A stretch of 64,000 nt of DNA from Candidatus Schneewindia gallinarum (GTDB lineage Bacteria; Bacillota; Clostridia; Oscillospirales; Ruminococcaceae), in NCBI GenBank assembly GCA_904420175.1, contig CAJFUF010000027.1:1-64000 (forward strand), written 5' to 3'. The notes under the pieces were generated by a model. The model did not search any database. It saw only the letters and a list, made by a program, of their open reading frames with translations, and was not told where the DNA came from. A program made the translations under genes and the position numbers. Positions 24,001 to 33,680 of this stretch are shown in pieces (the first letter of the stretch is position 1; each line of letters opens with the position of its first letter).

Positions 24001-25251
24001 TTGGACGAAGCACTGAAAAAACAACTGCTGGGCAGCAGGCGCGCGGCAGCCATGCTGCGGCTGTGCACCACAGCACAAAAGGATGAGGCCCTGCACCGGA
24101 TTGGGGATGCGGTGCTTCAGCATGCGGATGAAATTTTGGCAGCCAATGCGCAGGACATGGCGGCGGCACGGGACAACGGCATGAACCCCATTATGCTGGA
24201 CCGGCTGCTGCTGACGAAGCAGCGGCTGGAGGGTATTGTGGCAGGTGTCCGTGTGGTGGAGCAGCTGCCGGATCCGGTGGGCAGGGTGTTGGACGACAGG
24301 GTGATGGAAAACGGGCTTCACATCCGAAAGCTCAGCGTACCCTTTGGCGTCATCGCCATGATTTACGAGTCGCGTCCCAACGTGACGGTGGACTGCGCGG
24401 TGCTGTGCCTGAAATCCGGCAACTGTGCGGTGCTGCGCTCCGGCAGGGATGCGGCGCACACCTGCGAGGTGATCACCGGGGTGATGCGGGACGCCGTGGC
24501 CGAAGCGGGCCTTGACCGGGACTGCATCCAGTATATCAGCGACACCTCCCGCCAGACAGCGGAGGAGCTGATGCGCGCCAAGGGCCTTGTGGATCTGCTG
24601 ATTCCGCGCGGCGGCGCGGGGCTGATTCAGACCGTGGTCAACACGGCCACCGTCCCCGTGATTGAGACGGGCACCGGCAACTGCCACATCTATGTGGACA
24701 AGGCGGCGGATTTGGACATGGCGGTGGAGATTGTATACAATGCCAAAACCTCCCGCCCGTCGGTGTGCAATGCAGCGGAAAGCCTGGTGGTGCACCGGGA
24801 CGTGGCAGCCCAGTTCCTGCCCATGGTGCAGGCGCGGCTGAATGAGAAGCATGTTATCCTGTACGGCTGCCCGGAAGCAGTGGCGATTTTGCCCGGCATC
24901 GAGCAGGCGACGCAGCAGGACTTTTACACGGAATATCTTGACTACAAAATGTCCGTCAAGGTGGTGGGCAGCGTAAAGGAAGCGGTGGAGTTTATTAACG
25001 AGCACTCCACCTCCCACAGCGAATGCATTGTGACGCAGGATGAGACGGCTGCGGAATATTTCCTGAAGGCGGTGGACTCGGCTGCGGTTTATCACAACGC
25101 TTCCACCCGGTTCACGGACGGCGGGGAGTTTGGCCTTGGTGCGGAAATCGGCATCTCCACCGGGAAGCTGCACGCGCGGGGACCAATGGGGCTTGACAGC
25201 CTGACAACCACCAAATTTGTTGTTGACGGACAGGGGCAGACAAGGGGATAG
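24001..25251 (+). CDS. proA: Glutamate-5-semialdehyde dehydrogenase
   Basis: Reduces gamma-glutamyl phosphate to glutamate 5-semialdehyde with NADPH. 416 residues, full length, aldehyde-dehydrogenase fold; the catalytic Cys lies in RPSVCNAAE and the nearby GTGNCHIY segment is conserved. The start is a TTG with GGGAGG ten bases upstream, 21 bases after proB; no better ATG exists nearby. Confidence 0.96.
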   Translation: MDEALKKQLLGSRRAAAMLRLCTTAQKDEALHRIGDAVLQHADEILAANAQDMAAARDNGMNPIMLDRLLLTKQRLEGIVAGVRVVEQLPDPVGRVLDDRVMENGLHIRKLSVPFGVIAMIYESRPNVTVDCAVLCLKSGNCAVLRSGRDAAHTCEVITGVMRDAVAEAGLDRDCIQYISDTSRQTAEELMRAKGLVDLLIPRGGAGLIQTVVNTATVPVIETGTGNCHIYVDKAADLDMAVEIVYNAKTSRPSVCNAAESLVVHRDVAAQFLPMVQARLNEKHVILYGCPEAVAILPGIEQATQQDFYTEYLDYKMSVKVVGSVKEAVEFINEHSTSHSECIVTQDETAAEYFLKAVDSAAVYHNASTRFTDGGEFGLGAEIGISTGKLHARGPMGLDSLTTTKFVVDGQGQTRG

Positions 25252-25275
25252 AAAAAACCGGCAAAGGAGAAGCGC

Positions 25276-26061
25276 ATGAAAGAAGTACAGATCGAAACAA
25301 AAAAGCGGAAGAACCGTATTGCGGTCGTGGGCGCGCTGATGGTGGCCCTTGCCACCATCGGGCTTATTACCCTGCTTGTCCTGCTTATCAATTTCGGGGC
25401 CTCCCTGTTCAGTGGGGAGGGGCAGAAGCGGGAGTTTGAAAACCTGATTTATCCCGTTGTAATGCTGGATCCCCCGGCCTTTTCCCGTGCGGAAGCGGCG
25501 GACAATACCATGCTGTTAAAGGCCTCCATCTGGACGGCCGTTATTAACGAGGGTAAGGAAAAATATACCGACGCCACCACCGGCATGCTGATTGTGCCGG
25601 TGACGGACATTGAAAAATACTGCGCGCAGCTGTTCGGACCCGGCATCACCCTCGGCTACGTCAGTTTCGGCGACGTTATCAACCAGTACACCTATCTGGA
25701 GGATCAGAACGCCTATGAGGTGCCCATGGAGGGCGCCAGCGGCCTGTATACGCCGAAGGTATACAGCGTCACGCAGGACGGCGCAAATTACTACCTCATT
25801 GTGGGGTACATCCCGCCGGGCTTCTCCTGGGGCGCCAGCAGCGGCGAGGAGGTACCCGACAAGTTCATGAAGTACACCCTGAAAAAGGACGGAAACAACT
25901 ACTACCTGTACGCGGTCAGCGAGGTGACGGAGGAGGAAATCCCGGACGGCTACACCATAAACGGACCGACCACGTCCAGCAGCTCGCAGGCGAGCGGTTC
26001 CGCCCAGACGAATGAGGCGGAACAGGAGCAAAGCTCCAGCGCCAGCAGCGAAGCGGCGTAA
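25276..26061 (+). CDS. Unknown single-pass membrane protein in the proline operon
   Basis: 261 residues, not recognised. A basic N terminus (EVQIETKKRKNR), one transmembrane helix at about 17-42, and an extracellular domain of about 190 residues rich in Tyr, ending in a Ser/Gln/Glu-rich tail. No catalytic motif is visible. It sits 24 bases after proA and 28 before proC with a good AAAGGAG site, so it is co-transcribed with proline synthesis. Its position may be historical rather than functional. Confidence 0.75.
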   Translation: MKEVQIETKKRKNRIAVVGALMVALATIGLITLLVLLINFGASLFSGEGQKREFENLIYPVVMLDPPAFSRAEAADNTMLLKASIWTAVINEGKEKYTDATTGMLIVPVTDIEKYCAQLFGPGITLGYVSFGDVINQYTYLEDQNAYEVPMEGASGLYTPKVYSVTQDGANYYLIVGYIPPGFSWGASSGEEVPDKFMKYTLKKDGNNYYLYAVSEVTEEEIPDGYTINGPTTSSSSQASGSAQTNEAEQEQSSSASSEAA

Positions 26062-26089
26062 AGCAGATGGGAAAGGAGAGCGTTGCAAC

Positions 26090-26908
26090 ATGGAAAGAAC
26101 CGTTGGCTTTATCGGCGGCGGCCAGATGTGCGAGGCCATCTTCTCCGGCCTGCTGAGGGAGGAGATATTGGGCCCGGATCAGATTGTCATTGCGGACACC
26201 TCCCCCGGACGGCTGAAGGAACTGGCGGAGCGATACGGCGTACAGACGGCGCTGAATGATGAGAGCGGCGTGGGCGCACTTTCCGCTGCGGCATGCGACA
26301 TCCTGTTCCTGTCGGTGAAGCCGCAGGTGGCCCGCGGGGTGCTGGAAAAGCTGGCCCCCGCCCTGACAAATCAGCTGGTGATCTCCATCATGGGCGGCGT
26401 GACCATTGCCTTTTTGGAGCAGTTTTACAAAGGACCGGTGATCCGCGTGATGCCCAACACCCCCATGTTTGTGGGGTGCGGCGCGGCGGGCCTGGTACAG
26501 GGAAGCCACGCAACGCAGGCGGATATGGACACGGCGGTGGAGCTGTTTTCCGCCGTGGGCAAAACCTATGTGATGAGTGAAAACATGCTGGACGCGCTGA
26601 CTGCGGTCAGTGGCTGCGGCCCGGCCTTTGTCTATCAGATTATTGAGGCGCTTGCCGACGGCGGCGTGGAGAAGGGCCTGCCCCGCTCGGTGGCGCAGGA
26701 ACTGGCCGCCCAGACGGTGATGGGCGCGGGTAAAATGGTGCTGGAAAGCGGCAGGCACCCGGGCCAGCTGAAGGACAGCGTCTGTTCCCCCGGCGGCAGC
26801 ACCATCGCCGGCGTTCACGTCATGGAGCAGCGCGCAGTGCGCGGCGCGGTCATGGATGCGGTGGACGCCGCATATGAAAAGATGCTGGAAGTGGGCAGAA
26901 AGGCATAA
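26090..26908 (+). CDS. proC: Pyrroline-5-carboxylate reductase
   Basis: Last step of proline synthesis, NAD(P)H-dependent reduction of pyrroline-5-carboxylate. 272 residues. The Rossmann motif GFIGGGQMCEAI (6-17), VKPQ, RVMPNTP and the C-terminal signature VCSPGGSTIAGVHVME are intact. ATG 26090 follows AAAGGAGAG. Confidence 0.97.
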   Translation: MERTVGFIGGGQMCEAIFSGLLREEILGPDQIVIADTSPGRLKELAERYGVQTALNDESGVGALSAAACDILFLSVKPQVARGVLEKLAPALTNQLVISIMGGVTIAFLEQFYKGPVIRVMPNTPMFVGCGAAGLVQGSHATQADMDTAVELFSAVGKTYVMSENMLDALTAVSGCGPAFVYQIIEALADGGVEKGLPRSVAQELAAQTVMGAGKMVLESGRHPGQLKDSVCSPGGSTIAGVHVMEQRAVRGAVMDAVDAAYEKMLEVGRKA

Positions 26909-26920
26909 AACAAAAAAGAA

Positions 26921-26957
26921 AAAGGGAAGGGAACTGCGTTGTTCCCTTCCCTTTTTT
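26921..26957. terminator. Bidirectional intrinsic terminator between proC and tatD
   Basis: AAAGGGAAGGGAAC pairs with GTTCCCTTCCCTTT, with T-rich tails on both strands. Confidence 0.9.
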
Positions 26958-26964
26958 ATGTTTT

Positions 26965-27729
26965 TTAGCGAATACGAAACAGCCGGGCTGCATTGTCCGC
27001 CGCCGTGCGAAGCAACACGTTGCGGTCGGTGTGTAAAATTTCCTCCGCTGCGGCCGCCGTGTAGCGGATAAGGGAGGAATCGTTGCGCTTGCCGCGAAAC
27101 GGCTCCGGTGCAAGGTAGGGGCAGTCCGTCTCAAACAGAAGCCGGTCGAGGGGCGTCACTGCAAGCGCCGCTTTTACCCGTTTGGCGTTTTTGAAGGTGA
27201 CAACCCCGCCAAAGCCAAGGTAGAACCCCTCGTCCAGGAACAGCTTTGCCATCTCCGCACTGCCGGAGAAGCAGTGAATTACGCCTTCCAATCCGCGGCC
27301 CTTTAACTCCTCATAGGTGTCCATGATGGCGTCGCGGGAATGGATGATAACGGGCAGATCCAGTTCTTTGGCAAGTGCCAGCTGGGCGCGCAGCACCCTT
27401 TTTTGCACCTCGGCGGGCGGATCCTTGTAATAGTAGTCAAGGCCGATTTCCCCGATGGCCACCACCCTGTCCCTGCGGGCCAGCGCCCGCAGCCGGTCAA
27501 GCCAGTCCTCCGGCAGGGTTGCCGCCTCGTTCGGATGAATCCCCACCGCCGCGTACACAAACGGATACTGCTGTGCCAGCCGCACACAAGTATCACAGCT
27601 CTCCATGGTGGAGCTGGCGTTGACAATGGCGGAGACCCCCTGCTTATGGATGCGGTTTAACAGCGCGTCCCGGTCGGGGTCAAACTGTTCGTCGTCATAG
27701 TGGGCGTGGCTGTCGAAAATGGGCTCCAT
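26965..27729 (-). CDS. tatD: TatD-family metal-dependent hydrolase/DNase
   Basis: TIM-barrel amidohydrolase-fold nuclease, 254 residues, linked to DNA or RNA 3' end trimming. The DSHAHYDD metal motif is at 5-12, with GEIGLDYY, HSRDA, HCFSG and ETDCPYLAPEPFRG following in order. The ATG overlaps the last base of metG; a GTG one codon earlier is possible. metG-tatD order is common in Firmicutes. Confidence 0.94.
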   Translation of the reverse strand: MEPIFDSHAHYDDEQFDPDRDALLNRIHKQGVSAIVNASSTMESCDTCVRLAQQYPFVYAAVGIHPNEAATLPEDWLDRLRALARRDRVVAIGEIGLDYYYKDPPAEVQKRVLRAQLALAKELDLPVIIHSRDAIMDTYEELKGRGLEGVIHCFSGSAEMAKLFLDEGFYLGFGGVVTFKNAKRVKAALAVTPLDRLLFETDCPYLAPEPFRGKRNDSSLIRYTAAAAEEILHTDRNVLLRTAADNAARLFRIR

Positions 27730-29666
27730 CACCGGATGACCGCCCCCGCAGGGACCCCATCAAGGAACACGACCTTCACGGTATCCTTGTCGCAGTCCGC
27801 CGCCAGAATCATGCCGTTGGACACCTCGCCCCGCAGCTTAGCAGGCTTCAGGTTGGCTACCAGCACCACGGTTTTTCCGGTCAGCTCTTCCGGTGTGTAC
27901 CATGCGGCAATGCCGGACACCACCTGCCGCGGCGTGCCGCTGCCGTCGTCCAGCTGCAGTTTTAAAAGCTTGTCGCTTTTCTGGACCTTTTCGCAGGATA
28001 AAATTTTGGCCGCCCGCAGGCTGACTTTTGCGAAATCCTCGATGGTGATTTCCGCCACGCCCTGCGGCGCCTCCTGCTTGGGCGCAGGCGTCGCGGCCTT
28101 CTGTTTGGCCGCCTCCAGTTCTGCCAGTTCCTTCTTCATATCAATGCGGGGGAACAGACTGTCCCCCTTCTTCACCGTGACGTCCGCCGGGGTAACGCCC
28201 CACTGTGCGGCGGAAGCCCATGTGCAGTGCGCGGCGCCAAGCCCCGCCTGTACGCGGATTTTTTCCGAAGTCTCGGGCATGAAGGGCTGTAAAAAGACGG
28301 AGACAATGCGGATGCATTCGATGAGGTTATACAGCACCGTGGCAAGCCGTGCGCGTTTGCTTTCATCCTTGCCCAGCACCCACGGGGCCGTGTCGTCAAT
28401 GTATTTGTTGCTGGCCTTGACAAGGTTCATGACCTCCATCAGGGCGCTTTGGAAGGCGTAGCTTTCCATGGCCGCCTCATACCGGGCGGGCAGGCCGGCC
28501 GCAAGGGACCGAAGGCCCTCGTCCAGCGGGTCTTCCTCCCGCAGGGTGGGCAGGGTGCCGCCGAAATATTTTTCCACCATGGCGGTGGTACGGGACACCA
28601 GGTTGCCAAGGTCGTTGGCAAGGTCGGCGTTAATTCGGGTGATAAGCGCCTCGTTGGAGAAAACGCCGTCGGTGCCGAAGGGAAACTCCCTAAGCAGGAA
28701 ATAGCGGATGGCATCCACGCCGTACCGGTCGCACAGCACCACCGGATCCACCACATTGCCCTTGCTTTTGCTCATCTTGCCGCCCTCCAGCAGCAGCCAG
28801 CCGTGGCCGAACACCTTTTTGGGCAGCGGCAGGTTCAGCGCCATAAGCATGGCGGGCCAGATGATGGCGTGGAAACGCACAATCTCCTTGCCGACAAAGT
28901 GCACGTCCGCAGGCCAGAATTTTTCATAGTCGTGGTAGCGGCTGTTGCCGTAGCCCAGCGCCGTGATGTAGTTGGTCAGCGCGTCCACCCACACGTAGAC
29001 CACATGCTTCGGGTCGAACGTGACCGGGATGCCCCAGGAAAAGCTGGTGCGGGAGACGCACAGATCTTCAAGACCGGACTGGATGAAGCTTTTCATCTCA
29101 TTCAGCCGGGACTGGGGCTGCAGGAAGTCGGGGTTGTCGTCATAGAACTTAAGGATTCGGTCGGCGTAGTTGCTCAGCCGGAAGAAGTAGGCCTCCTCCT
29201 CCGCGTCCTTCACCTCGCGCCCGCAGTCGGGGCATTTGCCGTCCACCAGCTGGTTTTCGGTCCAGAAGCTTTCACAGGGGGTGCAGTATTTGCCGCGGTA
29301 CACGCCCTTGTAGATGTCGCCCTGATCATACAGCTGTTTAAAAATTTTCTGGACCGCCTCCACATGGTAGTCGTCGGTGGTGCGGATGAAGCGGTCGTTG
29401 GAGATGTTCATCAGTTTCCACAGCTTTTTTATTCCGTCCACCACGTTGTCCACGTACTGCTTCGGGGTAACGCCTGCGGCCTTTGCCTTCTCCTCAATCT
29501 TCTGGCCATGCTCGTCCGTGCCGGTTAAAAACAGCACGTCGTAGCCCTGCAGCCGCTTGTAGCGGGCCATGGCGTCCGTCGCCACAGTGCAGTAGCTGTG
29601 GCCGATGTGCAGCTTGTCCGACGGGTAGTAAATGGGGGTGGTAATATAAAACGGTTTCTTTTCCAC
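27729..29666 (-). CDS. metG: Methionyl-tRNA synthetase
   Basis: Charges tRNA-Met. 645 residues: class I catalytic core with PIYYPSDKLHIGHSY (the HIGH motif), a CTPC...CPDC zinc knuckle near 127-150, KMSKS near 297, an anticodon-binding helical domain, and a C-terminal EMAP-type tRNA-binding domain from about 535. The start is GTG with AAGGAGG 7-13 bases upstream. It follows the FemAB-like gene by 12 bases. Confidence 0.97.
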   Translation of the reverse strand: MEKKPFYITTPIYYPSDKLHIGHSYCTVATDAMARYKRLQGYDVLFLTGTDEHGQKIEEKAKAAGVTPKQYVDNVVDGIKKLWKLMNISNDRFIRTTDDYHVEAVQKIFKQLYDQGDIYKGVYRGKYCTPCESFWTENQLVDGKCPDCGREVKDAEEEAYFFRLSNYADRILKFYDDNPDFLQPQSRLNEMKSFIQSGLEDLCVSRTSFSWGIPVTFDPKHVVYVWVDALTNYITALGYGNSRYHDYEKFWPADVHFVGKEIVRFHAIIWPAMLMALNLPLPKKVFGHGWLLLEGGKMSKSKGNVVDPVVLCDRYGVDAIRYFLLREFPFGTDGVFSNEALITRINADLANDLGNLVSRTTAMVEKYFGGTLPTLREEDPLDEGLRSLAAGLPARYEAAMESYAFQSALMEVMNLVKASNKYIDDTAPWVLGKDESKRARLATVLYNLIECIRIVSVFLQPFMPETSEKIRVQAGLGAAHCTWASAAQWGVTPADVTVKKGDSLFPRIDMKKELAELEAAKQKAATPAPKQEAPQGVAEITIEDFAKVSLRAAKILSCEKVQKSDKLLKLQLDDGSGTPRQVVSGIAAWYTPEELTGKTVVLVANLKPAKLRGEVSNGMILAADCDKDTVKVVFLDGVPAGAVIR

Positions 29667-29678
29667 GGAAATTCCTCC

Positions 29679-30719
29679 TTATTTTTTCAGGTGCCGCAGG
29701 GTGGAGCGGACATTCAGCGCCGTCTCCACCAGCCATTTGCCGAAGGGGCGGAAGGGATAGTCAAATTCCCCGGCGAAGGTGACAACCTCGCCGTTGAAGC
29801 TCTTTTTAAACTCATACACGCCGTACAGCGCGGGATTTTCCTTTTCGTCGGTGACAATGCCCTGCATGTCGTAGATACGGCAGCCGGTCTCCAGCGCCCA
29901 ATTCATCATCTCCCATTGCAGCAGGTAGGTGGCGCGCAGCTCCCGGTGCACGTCCGAGCTGCCGCCGTACACATGGCACAGCCTGCCCGCATAGTTGACC
30001 GAGATGCCGCCTGCAAGGGGCTGCCCGTCGTAGTAACAGAGATACAGCCGCGCATCGTCCCCAAGGCTGTCAAGAAAGTTCTTTAAGTATTCTGCGCTGC
30101 GCACATTGAAGGACTGGCGCCCGGCGCTGGACTTGTAAACAGCCATGAAGTCCTCGATCTTGTCGCTGCCGCACACAAGGCACTGCACGCCCTTCTTCTT
30201 GCCGTACCGCATTTTGTATGCAGTCTTGCTGCCCATGTGGGACAGCAGCGTGTCCTTTGTCAGCTTATCGAAGTCCGTCAGCATGTAGTTTTCCCGTGCC
30301 TGTATGGTATGGCCGAATTTCTGGTTCGGCTTGAAGCCGAAGCCTGCTTTTTGAAACGCCTCAATCAGCTTGTCGTCGTCCGCAAGAATATAGGGGTCGC
30401 ACAGCAGGGAGTAGCCCTTATACTTGTCCGAAACGGCCTTTGCGCCTGCGATGAGATCGTTTAAAGTGTCCATATCCTCATAGTCGAACACAGGCCCGCG
30501 GGGCGCATACATCATGGAGTAGCCGAACAGGGGCATTCGCCGGATGAGAATGAGCATGCCGCCCTTGATGGCGCCGGAACTGTCCCGGGATACCACCACC
30601 TCGTGTTTCCATTGCTTTTTTACGTCTGCCCAGTTGATACCCTGCGTGAAGGAGCCGTTTTTGTGCCCCCTGACAAAGGCGTCATACTCCGGGTACTGCT
30701 CAGGTTTTAGAATCTCCAT
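29679..30719 (-). CDS. FemAB-family peptidoglycan aminoacyltransferase
   Basis: 346 residues, GNAT-related Fem transferase that adds amino acids from aminoacyl-tRNA to the lipid II stem peptide. Segments typical of the family are GSFTQGINWADVKKQWKHE, MYAPRGPVFDYED, and the C-terminal LLQWEMMNWALETGCRIYDM and GVYEFKKSFNGEVV. The first gene of the femAB-metG-tatD operon; adjacency to an aminoacyl-tRNA synthetase gene is notable but metG itself need not supply the donor. ATG 30719 follows AAAGGAGC. Confidence 0.9.
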   Translation of the reverse strand: MEILKPEQYPEYDAFVRGHKNGSFTQGINWADVKKQWKHEVVVSRDSSGAIKGGMLILIRRMPLFGYSMMYAPRGPVFDYEDMDTLNDLIAGAKAVSDKYKGYSLLCDPYILADDDKLIEAFQKAGFGFKPNQKFGHTIQARENYMLTDFDKLTKDTLLSHMGSKTAYKMRYGKKKGVQCLVCGSDKIEDFMAVYKSSAGRQSFNVRSAEYLKNFLDSLGDDARLYLCYYDGQPLAGGISVNYAGRLCHVYGGSSDVHRELRATYLLQWEMMNWALETGCRIYDMQGIVTDEKENPALYGVYEFKKSFNGEVVTFAGEFDYPFRPFGKWLVETALNVRSTLRHLKK

Positions 30720-30842
30720 TGGATACGCTCCTTTTTTGAAGGTAATGCCATGGACTGGCGGCCGGGACCGGCCATGGCAGCGCCCCCACACTGTGCGGGC
30801 ACTTTAGTTATTATATCACGAAAAGTGGAAAAAACAAACAGG

Positions 30843-30877
30843 CAAAGGCCGCAGACACGGCGTGCCTGCGGCCTTTT
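30843..30877. terminator. Intrinsic terminator between xpt and the FemAB-like gene
   Basis: AAAGGCCGCAG pairs with CTGCGGCCTTT through an imperfect upper stem. T5 lies on the plus strand; on the minus strand, the relevant one for xpt, the T-rich tract is a few bases later. Confidence 0.65.
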
Positions 30878-30881
30878 TCAG

Positions 30882-31469
30882 CTATCCCTGCTGCGGACGG
30901 AACCGGATGGCGCCGGTGTCCGCGTCCATGCTGTCCACAATGGCCAGCGACTCTAAATGAATGCCCTTGCCCCGGATGATGTCGCCGCCCTGCTGGAAGC
31001 CCTTTTCCACCGCAACGCCGATCCCCGTGAGGGTGGCGCCCGCCTGGCCGACAATGTCCACAAGGCCCAACAGCGCATTGCCCATGGCAAGAAAATCGTC
31101 GATAATCAGCACATGGTCCTCCGGCGTGAGATACTTTCGGGAGGCCATAATGGTGTAGTTGTGCTTGTAGGTGTAGGACTGCACGCTGGAGGTGTACATC
31201 TCCCCGTCGATGTTTAAGGACTTGGCTTTTTTTGCAAACAGCACCGGCACGCCGAAGTGCTGCGCGGCGATGCAGGCGATGCCGATGCCGGACGCCTCTA
31301 TCGTCAGGATTTTGGTGATGTCCTTCTCCGGGAACAGGCGGCGGAACTCCGCGCCCATCTCGCTGAACAGACCGATATCCATCTGGTGGTTAAGGAAGCC
31401 GTCCACCTTTAAAATGTTGCCGGGCTTCACCTTTCCCTCGGCCTGAATTTTTTCTTCCAGTAACTTCAT
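30882..31469 (-). CDS. xpt: Xanthine phosphoribosyltransferase
   Basis: Purine salvage: xanthine plus PRPP to XMP. 195 residues. The PRPP loop [16 protein letters not shown] and the N-terminal [21 protein letters not shown] identify Xpt. GGAGGG precedes the ATG. The 51-base gap upstream holds no purine riboswitch, unlike xpt in Bacillus. Confidence 0.95.
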   Translation of the reverse strand: MKLLEEKIQAEGKVKPGNILKVDGFLNHQMDIGLFSEMGAEFRRLFPEKDITKILTIEASGIGIACIAAQHFGVPVLFAKKAKSLNIDGEMYTSSVQSYTYKHNYTIMASRKYLTPEDHVLIIDDFLAMGNALLGLVDIVGQAGATLTGIGVAVEKGFQQGGDIIRGKGIHLESLAIVDSMDADTGAIRFRPQQG

Positions 31470-31520
31470 TCCAATCCCTCCGGCTGAAAAATTTTCCGCT
31501 TGCTAACAGCATACCACACC

Positions 31521-32501
31521 TTACAGCAATTTTAAAGAAATTTCTCCGCTTTTCAGCACATGCTGCGCCCCTTCGTCATCCACAACAATCAGGCCGCCCT
31601 GCGGGTCGATGTCCACAGCCTGCGCCTCATATGCGCCGGCCGGCGCAAGCACCCGCACCCGTTCCCCCAGCATGAACAGCGCCTGTTTATAACGGAGCAG
31701 CAGTTCCTTTTGCCCCCCGTTCAGCAGCAGGCGGTACAGCGCTTCAAACCGGCGAAGGATGCGGCTGCACAGCAGCAGGCGGTCCGGCTCCGGGCGGCCC
31801 TCATCCGCAAGGCTTGTGACGATGGGGCGCAATTCCTCTGAGAAAGCGGCAGTACTGCCGAGATTGACCCCCATACCCATCACGGCGAAGTGCAGGGTAC
31901 CCGTCTCCGCGTCGATGGACCCCTCCGTCAAAATACCGCACAGCTTTTTGCGGCCGGCGTACACGTCGTTGACCCATTTCACACCGGCGTTTTCCAGCCC
32001 GTAGTCCTCCCGCAGTGTCTCATACAGGGCAACGGCCGCCGCCACGGTAATCATCTGCACCTGGGAAAGGGGCAGACGCGGCCGCAGCAGCACGCTGAAA
32101 TACAGCCCGTCGGCAGGGGAGTGGAAGCTGCGGCCCATGCGCCCGCGGCCGCCCGTCTGCGTCCCTGCCACAGCCACAGTAAAATCGGGGACGTCTTCGT
32201 TGTAGCCCTTGTCCCGCAGATAGGTGTTGGTGGAGGGCAGGCTGCCGAACACCTGCGGGTTCACAGCGAAGGAGGTGCCCGCAAGCAGTTCCTTCAAATA
32301 GGCTGCGTCAAACAGGCCGGAGCAGTCTGCCAGACGGTACCCTCTGTTGGGCTGGCTTTCAATAACGGCGCCCGCCTCCTTCAGGGAGGTGATGCCCTTC
32401 CACACCGCCGTCCGGCTCAGCCCCAGCTGCCCGGCAATTTTCTGCCCGGACAGGAAACCGTCCCGGTGGGCGTACAAAAGGGAAAAGATTTGTTCGTTCA
32501 T
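31521..32501 (-). CDS. birA: Biotin--protein ligase / biotin operon repressor BirA
   Basis: Attaches biotin to acetyl-CoA carboxylase and other acceptors and may repress biotin genes. 326 residues: N-terminal winged helix (SGQKIAGQLGLSRTAVWKGI, 1-60), catalytic domain with GGRGRMGRSF near 117 and KWVNDVY near 175, and a C-terminal SH3-like domain. The helix-turn-helix makes this the bifunctional group II type. AAAGGAGG lies ten bases before the ATG. Confidence 0.94.
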   Translation of the reverse strand: MNEQIFSLLYAHRDGFLSGQKIAGQLGLSRTAVWKGITSLKEAGAVIESQPNRGYRLADCSGLFDAAYLKELLAGTSFAVNPQVFGSLPSTNTYLRDKGYNEDVPDFTVAVAGTQTGGRGRMGRSFHSPADGLYFSVLLRPRLPLSQVQMITVAAAVALYETLREDYGLENAGVKWVNDVYAGRKKLCGILTEGSIDAETGTLHFAVMGMGVNLGSTAAFSEELRPIVTSLADEGRPEPDRLLLCSRILRRFEALYRLLLNGGQKELLLRYKQALFMLGERVRVLAPAGAYEAQAVDIDPQGGLIVVDDEGAQHVLKSGEISLKLL

Positions 32502-32568
32502 GTGTGCACTTCCTCCTTTGCTACAGCTATTATAGCAGAAAACCGGGCCTGAAGGAGGGGGTGGATGG

Positions 32569-32597
32569 AAAAAGGACGCGCTTAAATCAGCGCGTCC
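32569..32597 (-). terminator. Intrinsic terminator of the alpha/beta hydrolase gene
   Basis: GGACGCGC (32574-32581) pairs with GCGCGTCC (32590-32597), with T5 on the minus strand; the stop codon lies in the loop. Confidence 0.88.
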
Positions 32598-33571
32598 TCT
32601 GTACCGGAAAACAGTTTTTGCCGGATGACACGTCCCCAGCGCTCCGGCTCCTCCTTGATGGGGGAGTGGGCGGAGTTCTCGAAATCCACCCACTCCTTAC
32701 GGGGGGCCTGCAATGCATCAAACCAGCGCCGGGAAATGGCCGGGGGCGTGTTCTGGTCGTGACAGCCCTGGGTAATCAGCACCGGGACGGACAGGGCGGG
32801 AACAAGGGTGAAGAAATCCAGCTGCGCCACCTCATCCCACAGCTGGCGCAGGCAGTGGAAGCTGCCTTTGGCATATTTGAGGATGCCGGGCAGGTGGTAT
32901 TCCCCTGTTTTTATTAAAGGAATCAGCACGCTGCGGATGATAGAGTCCTTTTCACCCACCGCGCCGCCGCCGTACTTGGTCATGTAGTTGCGCTGCACCA
33001 TCAGCGCATCCAGCCCGCCGTCGTACAGGCCGCCGTGCGGCGGGCCGATCCGGGCAAGCTCCTTTAAGGCCTTTTGGTCCCCGCGGGCCTCGGCCTCCTT
33101 CAGCACAAAATCGTAGGAGACCTGCTCGTTCTCAGGGCCGTTGGCCAGCTGCCCCATCCCCACATAGGCACGGATGTGCTCCGGGTGCTTGAAAGCAAGC
33201 AGGGTGCCAAGCGCGCTTCCCCAGGAATGGCCGACAATGCACAGCTTTTCCTGGTGGAACCGGTCGCACAGATAGCGGACAAGCTCCGCCGCGTCCTCCA
33301 CCATCCGGTCCACCGTGAAGGTCTCGGTCTTGGCGCGTTTCCCGTTGTAGGACAGGCCTGCGCCGCGCTGGTCCCAGCAGACAAGGGTACATACGTCCGC
33401 AAGGCCGGACTGGTATTTTAACACCCAGTGCCGGTCCGGCACGCCGGGGCCGCCGTGAAGGAACAGCAGCAAAGGATTGTCCGCCCTGGTTCCGCGGATT
33501 CGGATGGCCTGCGGTACGCCGCCGATGGACACCATCTCGCGCAGGTCGATGGAATAGGTTGTCTTGGACAT
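32582..33571 (-). CDS. Alpha/beta hydrolase, proline iminopeptidase-like
   Basis: 329 residues. HGGPGVPD forms the oxyanion region near 39-46, WDQRGAG follows, and the nucleophile elbow GHSWGS lies near 110-115. The acid and His are in the C-terminal part (HDQNTPP, NSAHSP). The layout matches proline iminopeptidases (MEROPS S33), but such similarity often covers other esterases. ATG 33571 follows GGGAGG. Monocistronic. Confidence 0.85.
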   Translation of the reverse strand: MSKTTYSIDLREMVSIGGVPQAIRIRGTRADNPLLLFLHGGPGVPDRHWVLKYQSGLADVCTLVCWDQRGAGLSYNGKRAKTETFTVDRMVEDAAELVRYLCDRFHQEKLCIVGHSWGSALGTLLAFKHPEHIRAYVGMGQLANGPENEQVSYDFVLKEAEARGDQKALKELARIGPPHGGLYDGGLDALMVQRNYMTKYGGGAVGEKDSIIRSVLIPLIKTGEYHLPGILKYAKGSFHCLRQLWDEVAQLDFFTLVPALSVPVLITQGCHDQNTPPAISRRWFDALQAPRKEWVDFENSAHSPIKEEPERWGRVIRQKLFSGTEDALI

Positions 33572-33636
33572 GAAAGCACCTCCCCAGAATGTAAAAAAAT
33601 TTCCCCGGTAACAGTTCTGTGCCGCAAAGCGGCTGC

Positions 33637-33677
33637 AAAAAGGCGGTTCTACAGCCATGGCCGCAGAACCGCCCCTT
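33637..33677 (-). terminator. Intrinsic terminator of the PfkB gene
   Basis: GGCGGTTCT (33642-33650) pairs with AGAACCGCC (33665-33673), T5 on the minus strand. Confidence 0.85.
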
Positions 33678-33680
33678 TTC

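Noticed and set aside
23248-25173. 641-codon open frame antisense to proB and proA
   Set aside because: It lies wholly opposite two conserved enzymes and has no family similarity or ribosome site; long antisense frames are common in GC-rich genes.
31470-31520. Purine riboswitch before xpt
   Set aside because: The gap of 51 bases is too short and has no riboswitch core.
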